Assembly (NCBI GenBank): GCA_004555405.1
Contig: SFIE01000039.1
Span: 1 to 29,726, forward strand
Length of the DNA: 29,726 nt
Direction of reading: 5' to 3'
DNA from: Subdoligranulum sp.
GTDB taxonomy: Bacteria > Bacillota > Clostridia > Oscillospirales > Ruminococcaceae
Positions 1 through 8,029 of this stretch are shown here, one piece after another (positions within the stretch are counted from its first letter, which is position 1; every line of letters begins with the position of its first letter). The notes beneath the pieces are model-generated. The model was not told the DNA's origin. It did not search any database and worked only from the letters and a program-made list of their open reading frames with translations. The translations under genes and the position numbers were made by a program.

Positions 1-2
1 AC

Positions 3-1670
3 GGCTACACTGTAGATAAACAGACCAAGTCCGTCACCATTACAACTGGTGAGAACAAGATTGTGTTCATCTACACCAAGCGTGCAGACCTGAGCTACAA
101 GGTGCATTACTACTGGAAGGGTACTACCGATAAAGTAGCCCCGAGTAAAAATGTACCGGATCAGACTTTTGGTGTGTCTGTTACGGAAAAGCCGATAAAA
201 GTTGATGGCTACACAGCGGTAAATCCCGAGGAAGAAACAAAATTCTCCATTGGCGTAACCAACGAAGATGTGATCTTCTATTACTACAAGAATGTCACCG
301 TAACCGCCGATAATAAGTCGAAGACTTACGGCGCGGCTGACCCTACGCTGACTGCAACAGCAACAACAGTAACTGGCTCCGTGAGCAAGGATACCGTTAA
401 GTACGCTCTGAACCGTGAGGCTGGCAAGGATGTTGGCACTTACGCCATCACTCCCAGCGGCGAAGCAATTCAGGGCAACTATATGGTTACCTATATGCCG
501 GGCACTCTGACGATCAATCCCCTTGAGGGAGTTGTTGTAACCATCAAGGGCCATGCCGACACCGCCACCTATGACGGCAAGCCGCACTCTGTGGATGGCT
601 ACGATATCGTTAGCATCAGCAACGATTTGTACCATGCAACCGACTTCGTCGCCAACGAAAATAAGGGTGTTAGCGTAAGCGGCACCGATGCCGAAACCTA
701 CCAGATGGACTTAAAGCCTGAGCGCTTTAAGAACACCAATGAGAATTTTGCAAATGTGGAATTCGTGGTGGAAGAAGACGGCAAGCTGGTCATCACCCCC
801 GCAACCCTGAAGATCACCACCAACTCGGCCGAAAAGACCTATGATGAATCTGCTTTGACCGCTGGCGGCAAGATCGAGGGCGTTGTAGTGCGTGATAAGG
901 ACGAGGTGAGGCTCAACATTACCGGCAGCCAGACGGAAGTTGGCAGCAGCCAGAACACCTATGAGATCGAGTGGGGCACCGCTAAGGAAACCAACTACAA
1001 GATCACAGAAGACATCGGCACGCTGAAGGTCAATGCGCGTTCCGGCGGCGGCAGCTCTAAGCCCACTCCCGAGGAAGAGCCTACGCCTACGCCCACGCCC
1101 ACCCCGCTGCCCACCCTGCCCACCACCCCCGCACCCACCACGCCTGCACGGCGCGTTACTCGCTCGACTGCAACGGTTACCACCGAGCCCGCAAGCCGGC
1201 CCACCGAGCAGATCACCGAGAACGAAACGCCCAAGGCGGAAAGCGAGCCGGAAGTGATCGAAGACGAGGAAACTCCTTTGGCACCCATGGCCACAGGTGC
1301 ATGGGCACTGGTGAACCTGATTTTGATGCTGCTCACCGTGCTGGCATCTCTGCTGCTTCTGCTTGGCTATCTGGGCAAGAAGAAGTACGCTAAGGAAGAT
1401 GAATACGGCAACGCATTGCACGATGCAAACGGCAACGAGATCATCGACTACACCCGCAACAAGAAGGGCTTCTGGAGAGTCGCAAGCCTGATCCCCGCTA
1501 TTGCAGCAGTGATCGCATTTGCACTCACCGAAAATATGCGCCTGCCTATGGTCATGACCGACCGCTGGACCCTGCTGATGGTGATCATCGCTGTGGTGCA
1601 GCTGATCGTGGCTGTGCTGTGCAAAAAGAAAAAGGAGTCCGAAGAGGATGAAAACCAGGCCAACGCCTGA
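3..1670 (+). CDS. Cell-surface protein with MBG-type repeats, 3' part only
   Basis: The reading frame is already open at base 3, so the gene starts before the window; the GTG at 63 is internal. The visible part begins with a MucBP/InlB-like beta region (to about base 290). It continues with an MBG-type repeat (about 291-530, with a KTYGAADPTL stretch and a closing GTLTI strand) and a second, degenerate copy ending near 1030. A Pro/Thr linker made of PT repeats follows (about 1066-1150). The C-terminus has three hydrophobic segments (about 1305-1365, 1480-1530, 1560-1620) and ends in a Lys/Glu-rich tail. There is no LPxTG sorting signal, so anchoring is probably by the membrane segments. Such proteins are usually adhesins or surface-layer-like proteins of gut Firmicutes; the ligand is unknown. 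A strong terminator follows. Confidence 0.85.
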   Translation, partial: GYTVDKQTKSVTITTGENKIVFIYTKRADLSYKVHYYWKGTTDKVAPSKNVPDQTFGVSVTEKPIKVDGYTAVNPEEETKFSIGVTNEDVIFYYYKNVTVTADNKSKTYGAADPTLTATATTVTGSVSKDTVKYALNREAGKDVGTYAITPSGEAIQGNYMVTYMPGTLTINPLEGVVVTIKGHADTATYDGKPHSVDGYDIVSISNDLYHATDFVANENKGVSVSGTDAETYQMDLKPERFKNTNENFANVEFVVEEDGKLVITPATLKITTNSAEKTYDESALTAGGKIEGVVVRDKDEVRLNITGSQTEVGSSQNTYEIEWGTAKETNYKITEDIGTLKVNARSGGGSSKPTPEEEPTPTPTPTPLPTLPTTPAPTTPARRVTRSTATVTTEPASRPTEQITENETPKAESEPEVIEDEETPLAPMATGAWALVNLILMLLTVLASLLLLLGYLGKKKYAKEDEYGNALHDANGNEIIDYTRNKKGFWRVASLIPAIAAVIAFALTENMRLPMVMTDRWTLLMVIIAVVQLIVAVLCKKKKESEEDENQANA

Positions 1671-1744
1671 TGATCTGCCCTCACAGTTTTAACCCCCACA
1701 GCGTGAGCGCCCCGCAAAGGGCGCCCACCTGAAAGGGAAAAAAC

Positions 1745-1807
1745 AAAAAACACGCCCGGCCGGGGCAAGCCTGAAAGAAATTTTGGGCCCCCGGCCGGGT
1801 GTTTTTT
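1745..1807 (+). terminator. Rho-independent terminator of the surface-protein gene
   Basis: A GC-rich stem pairs the CCCGGCCGGGG arm (about 1755-1765) with CCCCGGCCGGG (about 1789-1799), preceded by an A-run and followed by TGTTTTTTG. Confidence 0.85.
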
Positions 1808-1831
1808 GTTAGCCTGAATCATTTGCTTGTA

Positions 1832-1851
1832 GGGGCCTGCATTGCAGGCCC
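1832..1851. repeat. Short palindromic intergenic element
   Basis: Nine-base arms GGGCCTGCA (1833-1841) and TGCAGGCCC (1843-1851) flank one base, preceded by TTGTAG. From memory, intergenic palindromes beginning TGTAGGGGC are abundant in Oscillospiraceae genomes; only one copy is visible here, so the repeat status is an inference. Apart from this element, the terminator and the ppiB promoter, nothing else was recognised between 1671 and 2053. Confidence 0.35.
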
Positions 1852-1953
1852 GCCGCCCCCCTATGGCGTGACCTGAAATGGCGCTGATTTTTTCGCCAGC
1901 CCGGCCTTTTGCGGATCTGCGGCAAGAAAAAATGATTTTGCACAAATGTTCTC

Positions 1954-1982
1954 TTGTGCTTTGCACCAAGATGGGCTAAAAT
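1954..1982 (+). promoter_or_regulatory. Sigma-A-type promoter for ppiB
   Basis: TTGTGC (1954-1959), 17-base spacer, TAAAAT (1977-1982). It lies about 70 bases upstream of the ppiB start codon. Confidence 0.5.
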
Positions 1983-2053
1983 AAGAGTAAAATTACCGCC
2001 ATAGGGCCCGGCGCGCGCGGGGCCTGCAAGCGCACTTAAAGGAGATTCATAAC

Positions 2054-2527
2054 ATGATCCGTATTACTATGGAAAACGGCAAGGTGATCGAGCTGCAGCT
2101 GGATGCCGCCGCAGCCCCCATCACCGTGGCAAACTTTGAAAAGCTGGCCAGGCAGGGCTTTTATAACGGCCTCACCTTCCACCGCATCATTCCCGGCTTT
2201 ATGGTGCAGGGCGGTGACCCTCAGGGCACCGGCATGGGCGGCCCCGGCTGGGAGATCAAGGGCGAGTTCCGCGCAAACGGCGTGGATAACCCCATCAAGC
2301 ACACCCGCGGCGTGATCAGCATGGCCCGCGCACAAAACCCCGACAGCGCCGGCAGCCAGTTCTTTATCATGCACGCCGATGCCCCCTATCTGGACGGCCA
2401 GTATGCCGCCTTTGGCCATGTGACCAGCGGCATGGAAGTGGTGGACGAGATCGCCGCCACCCCCACCGATTGGAGCGACCGTCCCCGCGTGCCCGTGGTG
2501 ATGAAAACCGTGGAAGTTGTGGATTGA
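2054..2527 (+). CDS. ppiB: Peptidyl-prolyl cis-trans isomerase, cyclophilin type
   Basis: A 157-residue single-domain cyclophilin, the usual length for a cytoplasmic bacterial PpiB, with no signal peptide. It catalyses cis-trans isomerisation of Xaa-Pro bonds and assists protein folding. The active-site segment FHRIIPGFMVQGGD starts at residue 42 and includes catalytic Arg44. The SQFFI strand (101-105) and the LDGQYAAFGHV segment (113-123) complete the pocket. The position of the cyclosporin-contacting Trp of human cyclophilin A is Tyr112 here, as in many bacterial forms. The start is fixed by AAAGGAG about ten bases upstream. The gene has its own promoter and terminator, so it appears monocistronic. 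Confidence 0.95.
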   Translation: MIRITMENGKVIELQLDAAAAPITVANFEKLARQGFYNGLTFHRIIPGFMVQGGDPQGTGMGGPGWEIKGEFRANGVDNPIKHTRGVISMARAQNPDSAGSQFFIMHADAPYLDGQYAAFGHVTSGMEVVDEIAATPTDWSDRPRVPVVMKTVEVVD

Positions 2528-2534
2528 TCGTTTG

Positions 2535-2584
2535 AAAAAACGCCCCTGTCGGCTCGGCTTTTTGCACGGCAGGGGCATTTTTGT
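2535..2584 (+). terminator. Rho-independent terminator of ppiB
   Basis: Ten-base arms (2542-2551 and 2567-2576, one G-T pair) are followed by ATTTTTG. It separates ppiB from the CLC gene. Confidence 0.8.
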
Positions 2585-2599
2585 GTACGGAGTTAAAAA

Positions 2600-3868
2600 A
2601 TGAAAGTAGTAAATAAATTCTGCGGCGGCGCAGTGGAGATCCTGCACGAAGCAATCAAATGGCTGCTGCTGGGCGGTGTGATCGGCCTGGTGGGCGGCGT
2701 GATCGGCGCACTGTTTCACCACGAGATCAGCCTTGCCTCGGCCCTGCGCACGGCGCACCCGTGGCTGCTTTACACCCTGCCCCTGCTGGGCTGCGTGATC
2801 GTGGCGCTGTATCAGTGGGGCAATATGCTGCCTGACCGGGGCACCAACCGCATTCTGGACAGCGTGATGAACAACGAGCCCATTCCCAAGCGCATATGCG
2901 GCCTGATGTTTGTGTGTACGGCGCTCACCCAGCTGGGCGGCGGCAGCGCAGGCCGTGAGGGCGCGGCCCTGCAGATCGGCGGCAGCGTGGGCAGCTTTTT
3001 CAGCCACCGGCTGGGCAAGCGCTGGCTGCCCCGCCGCAGCCAGCGCATAGGCATTATGTGCGGTATGACGGCGGTGTTCAGCGGCCTGTTCGGCACCCCG
3101 CTTACGGCGGTGTTTTTTGTGCTGGAGGTGTGCGAGATCGGTGCAATGCCGCAGCTGGCGGTGATCCCGTGCATGATCGCGGCGTTTGTGGCCAGCTACG
3201 CCAGCCTGCTGGTGGGCGGCAGCGCCACCAGGATCACCATGGTGGCCATGGAGCCGCTCACCGCGCTGCTGATGCTGAAGGCCGTGGTGCTGGGCATCGG
3301 CTGCGGGCTGGTGGCCATGCTGTTCTGCGAGGCCAACCACGGCGCAGGAAAAGTATACGCAAAGTATATCAAGAACCCGTATATACGAGTTGTCACAGGC
3401 GGCTGCGCAGTGATCCTGCTCACATGGCTGGTGGGCGCTACCACCTACAACGGCGCCGGTATGGAGCTGGTTTCGCTGGCCGAGCATGGCGGCGCAAGCT
3501 GGTACAGCTTTTTGCTCAAGATCCTGTTTACGGCGGTCACGCTTGGGGCGGGCTTTAAGGGCGGCGAAATCGTGCCCTGCTTTGCGGTGGGCGCGCTGTT
3601 CGGCGGCGCATTTGCCCCCCTGCTGGGGGTTGAGCCTGCGCTGGGCGCAGCCGTGGGCATGGCCGCCGTGTTCTGCGGCTCCACCAACTGTCTGGTGGCC
3701 AGCCTGGTGCTGGGCCTTGAGGTGTGCGGCGGCAGCGCCTATCTGCCGGTGTTTGCGGCGGCCTGCGCCGTAAGCCAGTTTGTAAGCGGCCCGTGCAGCC
3801 TGTATGCCAGCCAAAAGCGCGTGCATCCCCGGCTGGATCTGGCCAAGCCAGAAGGCGAGCAGGCTTAA
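2600..3868 (+). CDS. CLC-family anion channel/antiporter, possibly CLC-F-like
   Basis: A 422-residue multi-helix membrane protein. The CLC core is seen as GGGSAGREGAALQ (residues 113-125), containing the gating glutamate Glu120, and KGGEIVP (about 320-326) at the position of the second anion-binding loop, where classical CLCs carry GxFxP. A repeat-like segment GTPLTAVFFVLE follows near residues 165-176. The GREG plus KGGE(V/I)xP combination, the lack of cytoplasmic CBS domains and the short length resemble bacterial fluoride/proton antiporters (CLC-F) more than EcClcA; this subfamily call is from memory and not proven. No fluoride riboswitch fits in the 72-base gap upstream. The start was chosen because ATG at 2600 follows GGAG at about ten bases. 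A terminator lies just upstream, so it needs read-through or an unseen promoter. Confidence 0.85.
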   Translation: MKVVNKFCGGAVEILHEAIKWLLLGGVIGLVGGVIGALFHHEISLASALRTAHPWLLYTLPLLGCVIVALYQWGNMLPDRGTNRILDSVMNNEPIPKRICGLMFVCTALTQLGGGSAGREGAALQIGGSVGSFFSHRLGKRWLPRRSQRIGIMCGMTAVFSGLFGTPLTAVFFVLEVCEIGAMPQLAVIPCMIAAFVASYASLLVGGSATRITMVAMEPLTALLMLKAVVLGIGCGLVAMLFCEANHGAGKVYAKYIKNPYIRVVTGGCAVILLTWLVGATTYNGAGMELVSLAEHGGASWYSFLLKILFTAVTLGAGFKGGEIVPCFAVGALFGGAFAPLLGVEPALGAAVGMAAVFCGSTNCLVASLVLGLEVCGGSAYLPVFAAACAVSQFVSGPCSLYASQKRVHPRLDLAKPEGEQA

Positions 3869-3883
3869 AGCCTGTTTTAGAAA

Positions 3884-3920
3884 TAAAAAAAGCATCCCCG
3901 GCCGGTTGGTCGGGGATGCT
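3884..3920 (-). terminator. Terminator of the gamma-CA/membrane-protein operon
   Basis: AGCATCCCCG (3891-3900) pairs with CGGGGATGCT (3911-3920). The T-run lies on the - strand side (AAATAAAAAA on +), so it primarily ends the leftward operon; it may also slow rightward CLC transcripts. Confidence 0.8.
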
Positions 3921-3935
3921 TGCGGTTTCAGGGGC

Positions 3936-4439
3936 TTATGCCAAAAACAGGGCGGTGGGCAGCAGCAAAATCAGCGGCAGCGCCACCCAGTAATACAGGC
4001 GGTTTTTCTCCAAAAGTGCGGCCTCGGCCAGCAGCGCCTCATAGGTTTCGTTGCCGGGCAGGTCCAATCCGTCCTCCTTCACGCATTTCAAAAGGCCGGC
4101 GGTGGTGCTGTAGCCCTTTACCAGCGCGGCCTCGCGGCGCATGTGCAGCTTGGCCTTGGCGGTCAGCCCGCCGTGCAGCTGCGAAATGATCTCGACCATG
4201 CGCTTTACGGCGCGGTTGGTGATCACCACGCCCACAACAAAATGCATAAAAGCCACGCACAGCAAAAAGCTGGCGCTCATCAGCCCGCTGGTGAGCAGGC
4301 CGTTGGCGTTTAAAAGGGGAAACAGCACCAGATACAAGGCGATGGAGCCGATCAGCGCGGCGGCTTCGGCCCGAAAGAAATCGCGCTTTGCATAGATCAG
4401 CGAGCCGTCGGCCCGGCGGGGAGAAAATTCATTTTTCAC
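3936..4439 (-). CDS. Small membrane protein of unknown function, coupled to gamma-CA
   Basis: I do not recognise the family. The frame is open further upstream, but the best start is GTG at 4439: GGGAGGTG sits just before it inside the end of the upstream gene, giving 167 residues. Two hydrophobic segments occur near the N-terminus (about 25-47 and 50-74) and one at the very C-terminus (about 148-166). Between them is a roughly 70-residue charged, helical stretch (75-147) rich in Lys, Arg and Glu. The N-terminal 20 residues are basic. It overlaps the preceding carbonic-anhydrase-like gene by 11 bases, so the two are translationally coupled. A helper or membrane partner role is possible but not shown. 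Confidence 0.75.
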   Translation of the reverse strand: MKNEFSPRRADGSLIYAKRDFFRAEAAALIGSIALYLVLFPLLNANGLLTSGLMSASFLLCVAFMHFVVGVVITNRAVKRMVEIISQLHGGLTAKAKLHMRREAALVKGYSTTAGLLKCVKEDGLDLPGNETYEALLAEAALLEKNRLYYWVALPLILLLPTALFLA

Positions 4440-4959
4440 AGGGCACCTCCCGGTTGGTGGAAGCATGAAGGCGGGCAAGCTCGCGGTATTCCTCGGCACC
4501 GTCGGGGGCAAGCGAGCGCTGGCGTTCGTTCAGCGGGCCGCGCACATAGGCGGGCACGCCCATCACAATGCTGCCGGGCGGCACGATCATGCCCTCGGGC
4601 ACCACGGCCCCGGCAGCCACGATGCTGCCCTTGCCGATCACACAGCGATTTAAAAGGGTGGCGTGCATGCCCACCAGCACATCGTCCTCCACCGTGCAGC
4701 CATGCACCACGGCGGCGTGGCCGATGGTCACATTGCGGCCGATGGTGAGGGGGCAGTGCTTGCTGCAATGCAGCACCGCACCGTCCTGCACATTGCTGCC
4801 GGGGCCGACGATGATGGGCTCAATATCACCGCGCAGCACCGCACCGTACCACACGCTGGAATCTTTTTCCAGCCGCACCTTGCCAATCACCGAGGCACTG
4901 GGGGCAACAAACAGCGCACCATTGTTTTGGGGCGTTTCACCGCCGCAGGAAATCATCAT
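4429..4959 (-). CDS. Gamma-class carbonic anhydrase-like hexapeptide protein
   Basis: A 176-residue left-handed beta-helix protein with regular hexapeptide repeats from about residue 17 to 140 and a short C-terminal helix. The three metal-binding histidines of gamma carbonic anhydrases are present: His64 (AVLH), His81 and His86 (IGHAAVVHG). Arg43, Asp45, Gln58 and Asp59 are also kept. Relatives such as YrdA, PaaY and CaiE form trimers with metal at the subunit interface; many have weak or undefined carbonic anhydrase or acyl-CoA-related activity, so the substrate is uncertain. Start: AAAGGAG seven to eight bases before ATG. A consensus promoter lies about 115 bases upstream. It is the first gene of a two-gene operon with the small membrane protein. 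Confidence 0.85.
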   Translation of the reverse strand: MMISCGGETPQNNGALFVAPSASVIGKVRLEKDSSVWYGAVLRGDIEPIIVGPGSNVQDGAVLHCSKHCPLTIGRNVTIGHAAVVHGCTVEDDVLVGMHATLLNRCVIGKGSIVAAGAVVPEGMIVPPGSIVMGVPAYVRGPLNERQRSLAPDGAEEYRELARLHASTNREVPCEK

Positions 4960-5073
4960 AAAAACCGCTCCTTTCGCAGTTTTGAATTATTGTAAGCAGA
5001 AAAGCAGCCCGGCATCTCCCGCCGCCGCAGCAGCCGGAAGGGCAGGGCACTGCCATAAAAGATTTATTACATA

Positions 5074-5102
5074 TTATAACAAAATGGGGCTTTAAAATCA
5101 AC
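5074..5102 (-). promoter_or_regulatory. Promoter of the gamma-CA operon
   Basis: On the - strand TTGATT (5102-5097), 17-base spacer, TATAAT (5079-5074). The leader to the start codon is about 110 bases; no riboswitch was recognised in it. Together with the ptsH promoter this accounts for the gene-free stretch 4960-5289. Confidence 0.65.
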
Positions 5103-5202
5103 GAAATCGAACAAACGCTGCTTTGAAAAACAAAAAATACGGGCCTTTTTTAACTTTTGTACAAAGCTGATGGGAAAACCGATTTTTTTGAAGGGATTTA
5201 TG

Positions 5203-5231
5203 TTGTGTTTTTGTTTCAAAACCTGTATAAT
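5203..5231 (+). promoter_or_regulatory. Promoter of ptsH
   Basis: TTGTGT (5203-5208), 17-base spacer, perfect TATAAT (5226-5231), about 59 bases before the ATG. The leader contains a short GCGGC/GCCGC hairpin before AAAGGGGAGG. Confidence 0.75.
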
Positions 5232-5289
5232 TGTTTCTAACAACACGCGGCAGCAGTGCGCGCCGCAGAAAAAGGGGAGGCAACCAACC

Positions 5290-5550
5290 ATGCTTCAATT
5301 TACGCATCTGGTTAAGGATCCGGTTGGAATCCACGCAGGCCCTGCGGGCCGTATTTCTCGCAAGGCAAAGGAATTTCCCGGCACTGTGATCACCATTGAC
5401 AAGCAGGGCACCAGCGTGCAGGCAAACAAGCTGATGCTGCTGATGGGCCTTGGCGTAAAGGGCGGCGATACCATCACTGTAACCATTGAGGGCGGTGAAG
5501 AAGAAAAAGCCGCTGCAGCCATGAAGGAATTCTTGGAAAAGGAACTGTGA
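5290..5550 (+). CDS. ptsH: HPr-family phosphocarrier protein
   Basis: An 86-residue HPr. In the phosphotransferase system it takes phosphate from Enzyme I on His15 and passes it to sugar-specific EIIA domains. His15 lies in GIHAGPAG (13-20). Two usual features are missing. The arginine two residues after the active histidine (HARPA in most HPr) is Gly17. The regulatory serine phosphorylated by HPr kinase (Ser46 in Bacillus) is Lys47 by alignment of SVQANKLM with the usual VNxKSIM. So it keeps the transport histidine but should not be controlled by serine phosphorylation. The start at 5290 is set by GGGGAGG eight to nine bases upstream; the frame is open further 5' without a ribosome site. ptsI follows. 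Confidence 0.92.
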   Translation: MLQFTHLVKDPVGIHAGPAGRISRKAKEFPGTVITIDKQGTSVQANKLMLLMGLGVKGGDTITVTIEGGEEEKAAAAMKEFLEKEL

Positions 5551-5556
5551 TCCTGT

Positions 5557-5589
5557 AAGGCGAACAGCGCAGGGCTGTTCGCCTTTTTC
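5557..5589 (+). terminator. Hairpin terminator/attenuator between ptsH and ptsI
   Basis: Eleven-base arms AGGCGAACAGC (5558-5568) and GCTGTTCGCCT (5574-5584) are followed by a T-run. It would give more HPr than EI message, if read-through feeds ptsI. Confidence 0.8.
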
Positions 5590-5713
5590 GGCTATAGGGC
5601 TGCATGGGGGCGCTTGATAGGGCAAGGATCCTGCGGGGGCTGCCGCTGTGCCAGAAGCGCCCGAAGCATCCGGAATTTTTGCAGGTAACCCACAAAAACG
5701 AAAGGAAACCGCT

Positions 5714-7441
5714 ATGATACAGATCCACGGCAAAAGCGCCGCGCCCGGTGTGGCTATTGGGCCGCTGTATTTTTACAAAAGCGAAAGTGTGCCCATCAGC
5801 CATAAAAAAATCAAAGACCCGCTGGCAGAGTGGCAGCGTTATCTGGTGGCGCGCGATCTGGCGGTAAGCCAGCTGGGCGCACTGGCCGAAAAAGCCCGCA
5901 TACAGGGCGGCGACACCGCGGCGCTGGTGTTTGAAACGCACCAGCTGATGGTGGAGGACGAGGATTTTGAACAGCGGATCCACGAGGATATTTTTAAGAA
6001 TCTGAACAACGCCTCCAGCGCCGTGTGCAATGCCAGCAGCTATTATCAAACCATGTTCAACAATATGGACGGGCTTTACATGAAAGCCCGCGCCATTGAT
6101 ATGCGCGATATTGCCCGCCGCCTGAACGATATTCTTTTGGGGCGCATTCGCGGCACGCTGCACACCGAGGTGCCCGTGATCCTGGTGGCAGACGATCTGA
6201 CCCCCAGCGATACCATTCAGCTGGACAAAAACATGGTGCTGGGCTTTGTCACCTCACAGGGCTCGCCCGCAGGCCACACGGCCATTCTGGCCCGCAGTCT
6301 GGGCATTCCCGCCGTGGTGGAGGTGGGCGATCTGCTCAAACGGCGCAACCGCGGGCGCGAGGCCGCCATTGACGGCGATGCGGGGCTGGTGATCGTAAAC
6401 CCGGACCACCGCACCCGGGAAAGGCTGGAGCAAAAGCAGGCGCAGCAGGCCCACCGCCGTGAGCTGCTCACCCGCCTGAAGGGCAAAGAAAACATAACGC
6501 AGGACGGGCGCGCCGTAAGTCTTGTGTGCAACATCACCACGCCGGAGGATCTGGAGGCCGTTAAGGAAAACGACGGCGGCGGCGTGGGGCTTTTCCGAAG
6601 CGAATTTTTGTATCTGCGCCAAAACGATTACCCCAGCGAGGAAGACCAGTTTTTGGCCTACCGTGAGGCAGCCTTGCAGATGCGGGGCAAAAGCGTGATC
6701 ATCCGCACACTGGATATCGGCGCCGACAAGCAGGCAGGCTATTTTAATATGGAGCCCGAGCCCAATCCGGCCATGGGCATGCGCGCGCTGCGCCTGTGCC
6801 TTACCCGCCCGGGAATGTTCCGCACCCAGCTGCGCGCCATCTACCGCGCCAGCGCCTTTGGCAAGCTGGCCATTATGTTCCCCATCGTTACAGCCGTGTG
6901 GGAGCTGCGCGAGGCCCGCAAAATGTGCCAGATCGTAATGGCCGAGCTGGAGCAGGAGGGCATTCCCTACGATAAAAATGTGCCGCTGGGCATTATGATC
7001 GAAACCCCGGCGGCGGTGTTTATCAGCGATCGTTTGGCCCATGAATGCGACTTTTTCAGCATTGGCACCAACGACCTTTTGCAGTACACCACCGCGTGTG
7101 ACCGGCAGACCAGCGGTGTGAGCCGCTTTTACGATCCCCACCACCCGGCGCTGCTGCGCGCCATTAAAATGGTGGTGGACAGTGCCCACGCCGCCGGGAT
7201 CTGGGTGGGCGTGTGCGGCGAGCTTGCCAGCGATCTTTCCATGGTGCAAACCCTGCTGGCGCTGGGAGTGGACGAGCTTTCGGTAAGCCCCGGCAGCGTG
7301 CTGGAGGTGCGCGATATCATTCGCAAAACCAATGTGAGCGCCATTCGCGGGGAATGCGTGGAGGAAATTTTCCGCGATACCGAGCGCGAGGAAACCGGCG
7401 AGGATGCCGGGATGGACACGTGGTTTGCCAGCGATTATTAA
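5714..7441 (+). CDS. ptsI: PEP-protein phosphotransferase, Enzyme I of the PTS
   Basis: 575 residues from ATG 5714, the normal Enzyme I length; the upstream in-frame GTG at 5648 lacks a ribosome site, whereas AAAGGAAA precedes 5714. Enzyme I autophosphorylates with PEP and phosphorylates HPr. The N-terminal domain carries the phospho-histidine His188 in SPAGHTAILARS. The C-terminal TIM barrel shows the phosphate-binding FRSEFLY, the metal/PEP-binding SIGTNDL and the catalytic cysteine Cys501 in GVCGELASD. The loop before the histidine reads GSPAGH rather than the usual GGxTSH. It follows ptsH across a hairpin and is followed at 41 bases by a UPF0756 gene. Confidence 0.95.
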   Translation: MIQIHGKSAAPGVAIGPLYFYKSESVPISHKKIKDPLAEWQRYLVARDLAVSQLGALAEKARIQGGDTAALVFETHQLMVEDEDFEQRIHEDIFKNLNNASSAVCNASSYYQTMFNNMDGLYMKARAIDMRDIARRLNDILLGRIRGTLHTEVPVILVADDLTPSDTIQLDKNMVLGFVTSQGSPAGHTAILARSLGIPAVVEVGDLLKRRNRGREAAIDGDAGLVIVNPDHRTRERLEQKQAQQAHRRELLTRLKGKENITQDGRAVSLVCNITTPEDLEAVKENDGGGVGLFRSEFLYLRQNDYPSEEDQFLAYREAALQMRGKSVIIRTLDIGADKQAGYFNMEPEPNPAMGMRALRLCLTRPGMFRTQLRAIYRASAFGKLAIMFPIVTAVWELREARKMCQIVMAELEQEGIPYDKNVPLGIMIETPAAVFISDRLAHECDFFSIGTNDLLQYTTACDRQTSGVSRFYDPHHPALLRAIKMVVDSAHAAGIWVGVCGELASDLSMVQTLLALGVDELSVSPGSVLEVRDIIRKTNVSAIRGECVEEIFRDTEREETGEDAGMDTWFASDY

Positions 7442-7482
7442 ACTTTTCGTTATATCAAGCAGGAAAATACAAAGAGGAAAGT

Positions 7483-7962
7483 ATGTTCAAGTTTCTTACC
7501 GAGCATTGGGTGGATGCGTTTCTCGTTTTTATGATCCTCATCAGCCTGCTCACCGGCAACAAAACGCTGTTGTATGCCATGGGCATTGTGTTTGTGCTGC
7601 GTATGGTTCGCGCCACTGCGGTTTTGGAAATTCTGGCAGGCAAGGGCATCAGCTGGGGCATTCTGGTGATCACGATCGGATTTTTGGCGCCCATTGCGCT
7701 GGAACGATACGATCTTTCGCAGTTTAAAGCCGTGTTCACCAGCCCCGCGGGGTGGATCGCCATTCTGTGCGGCATTGCCGTGGCCATTATGGGCGGCAAG
7801 GGCGTGATCGTGGGCCAAACCGACATGGTGATCACCGTGGGCATTATTCTGGGCACCTTTTTGGGTGTGGCGGTGTTTAAAGGAAACCCCGTCGGCCCGC
7901 TGATCGGCAGCGGCATGGCATGGTTCATCATAGCGCTTGTGCGAAGGATCATTCCGTTTTAA
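7483..7962 (+). CDS. UPF0756 (DUF441) membrane protein
   Basis: 159 residues, the family's normal size, with about five hydrophobic segments spanning nearly the whole protein. Family hallmarks are the GWIAILCGIAVAIMGGKG segment and ILGTFLGVAVFKGNPVGPLI near the C-terminus, as in Bacillus YtwI. The function of the family is unknown. The start is ATG 7483, preceded by AAAGAGGAAAG. It lies 41 bases after ptsI with no terminator between, so it is probably co-transcribed with it; a functional link to the PTS is not implied. Confidence 0.85.
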   Translation: MFKFLTEHWVDAFLVFMILISLLTGNKTLLYAMGIVFVLRMVRATAVLEILAGKGISWGILVITIGFLAPIALERYDLSQFKAVFTSPAGWIAILCGIAVAIMGGKGVIVGQTDMVITVGIILGTFLGVAVFKGNPVGPLIGSGMAWFIIALVRRIIPF

Positions 7963-8029
7963 CAGGGCTTTTGGGGGCACTATGCCCGGCAGGGCCCTGC
8001 CATGATAAAAACTATACAGAGGGGTAAGT

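Noticed and set aside
2036..3895. Very long open frame on the - strand opposite ppiB and the CLC gene
   Set aside because: It is low-complexity His/Ala/Gln-rich, runs antisense to two clear genes and arises from their GC-rich third positions.
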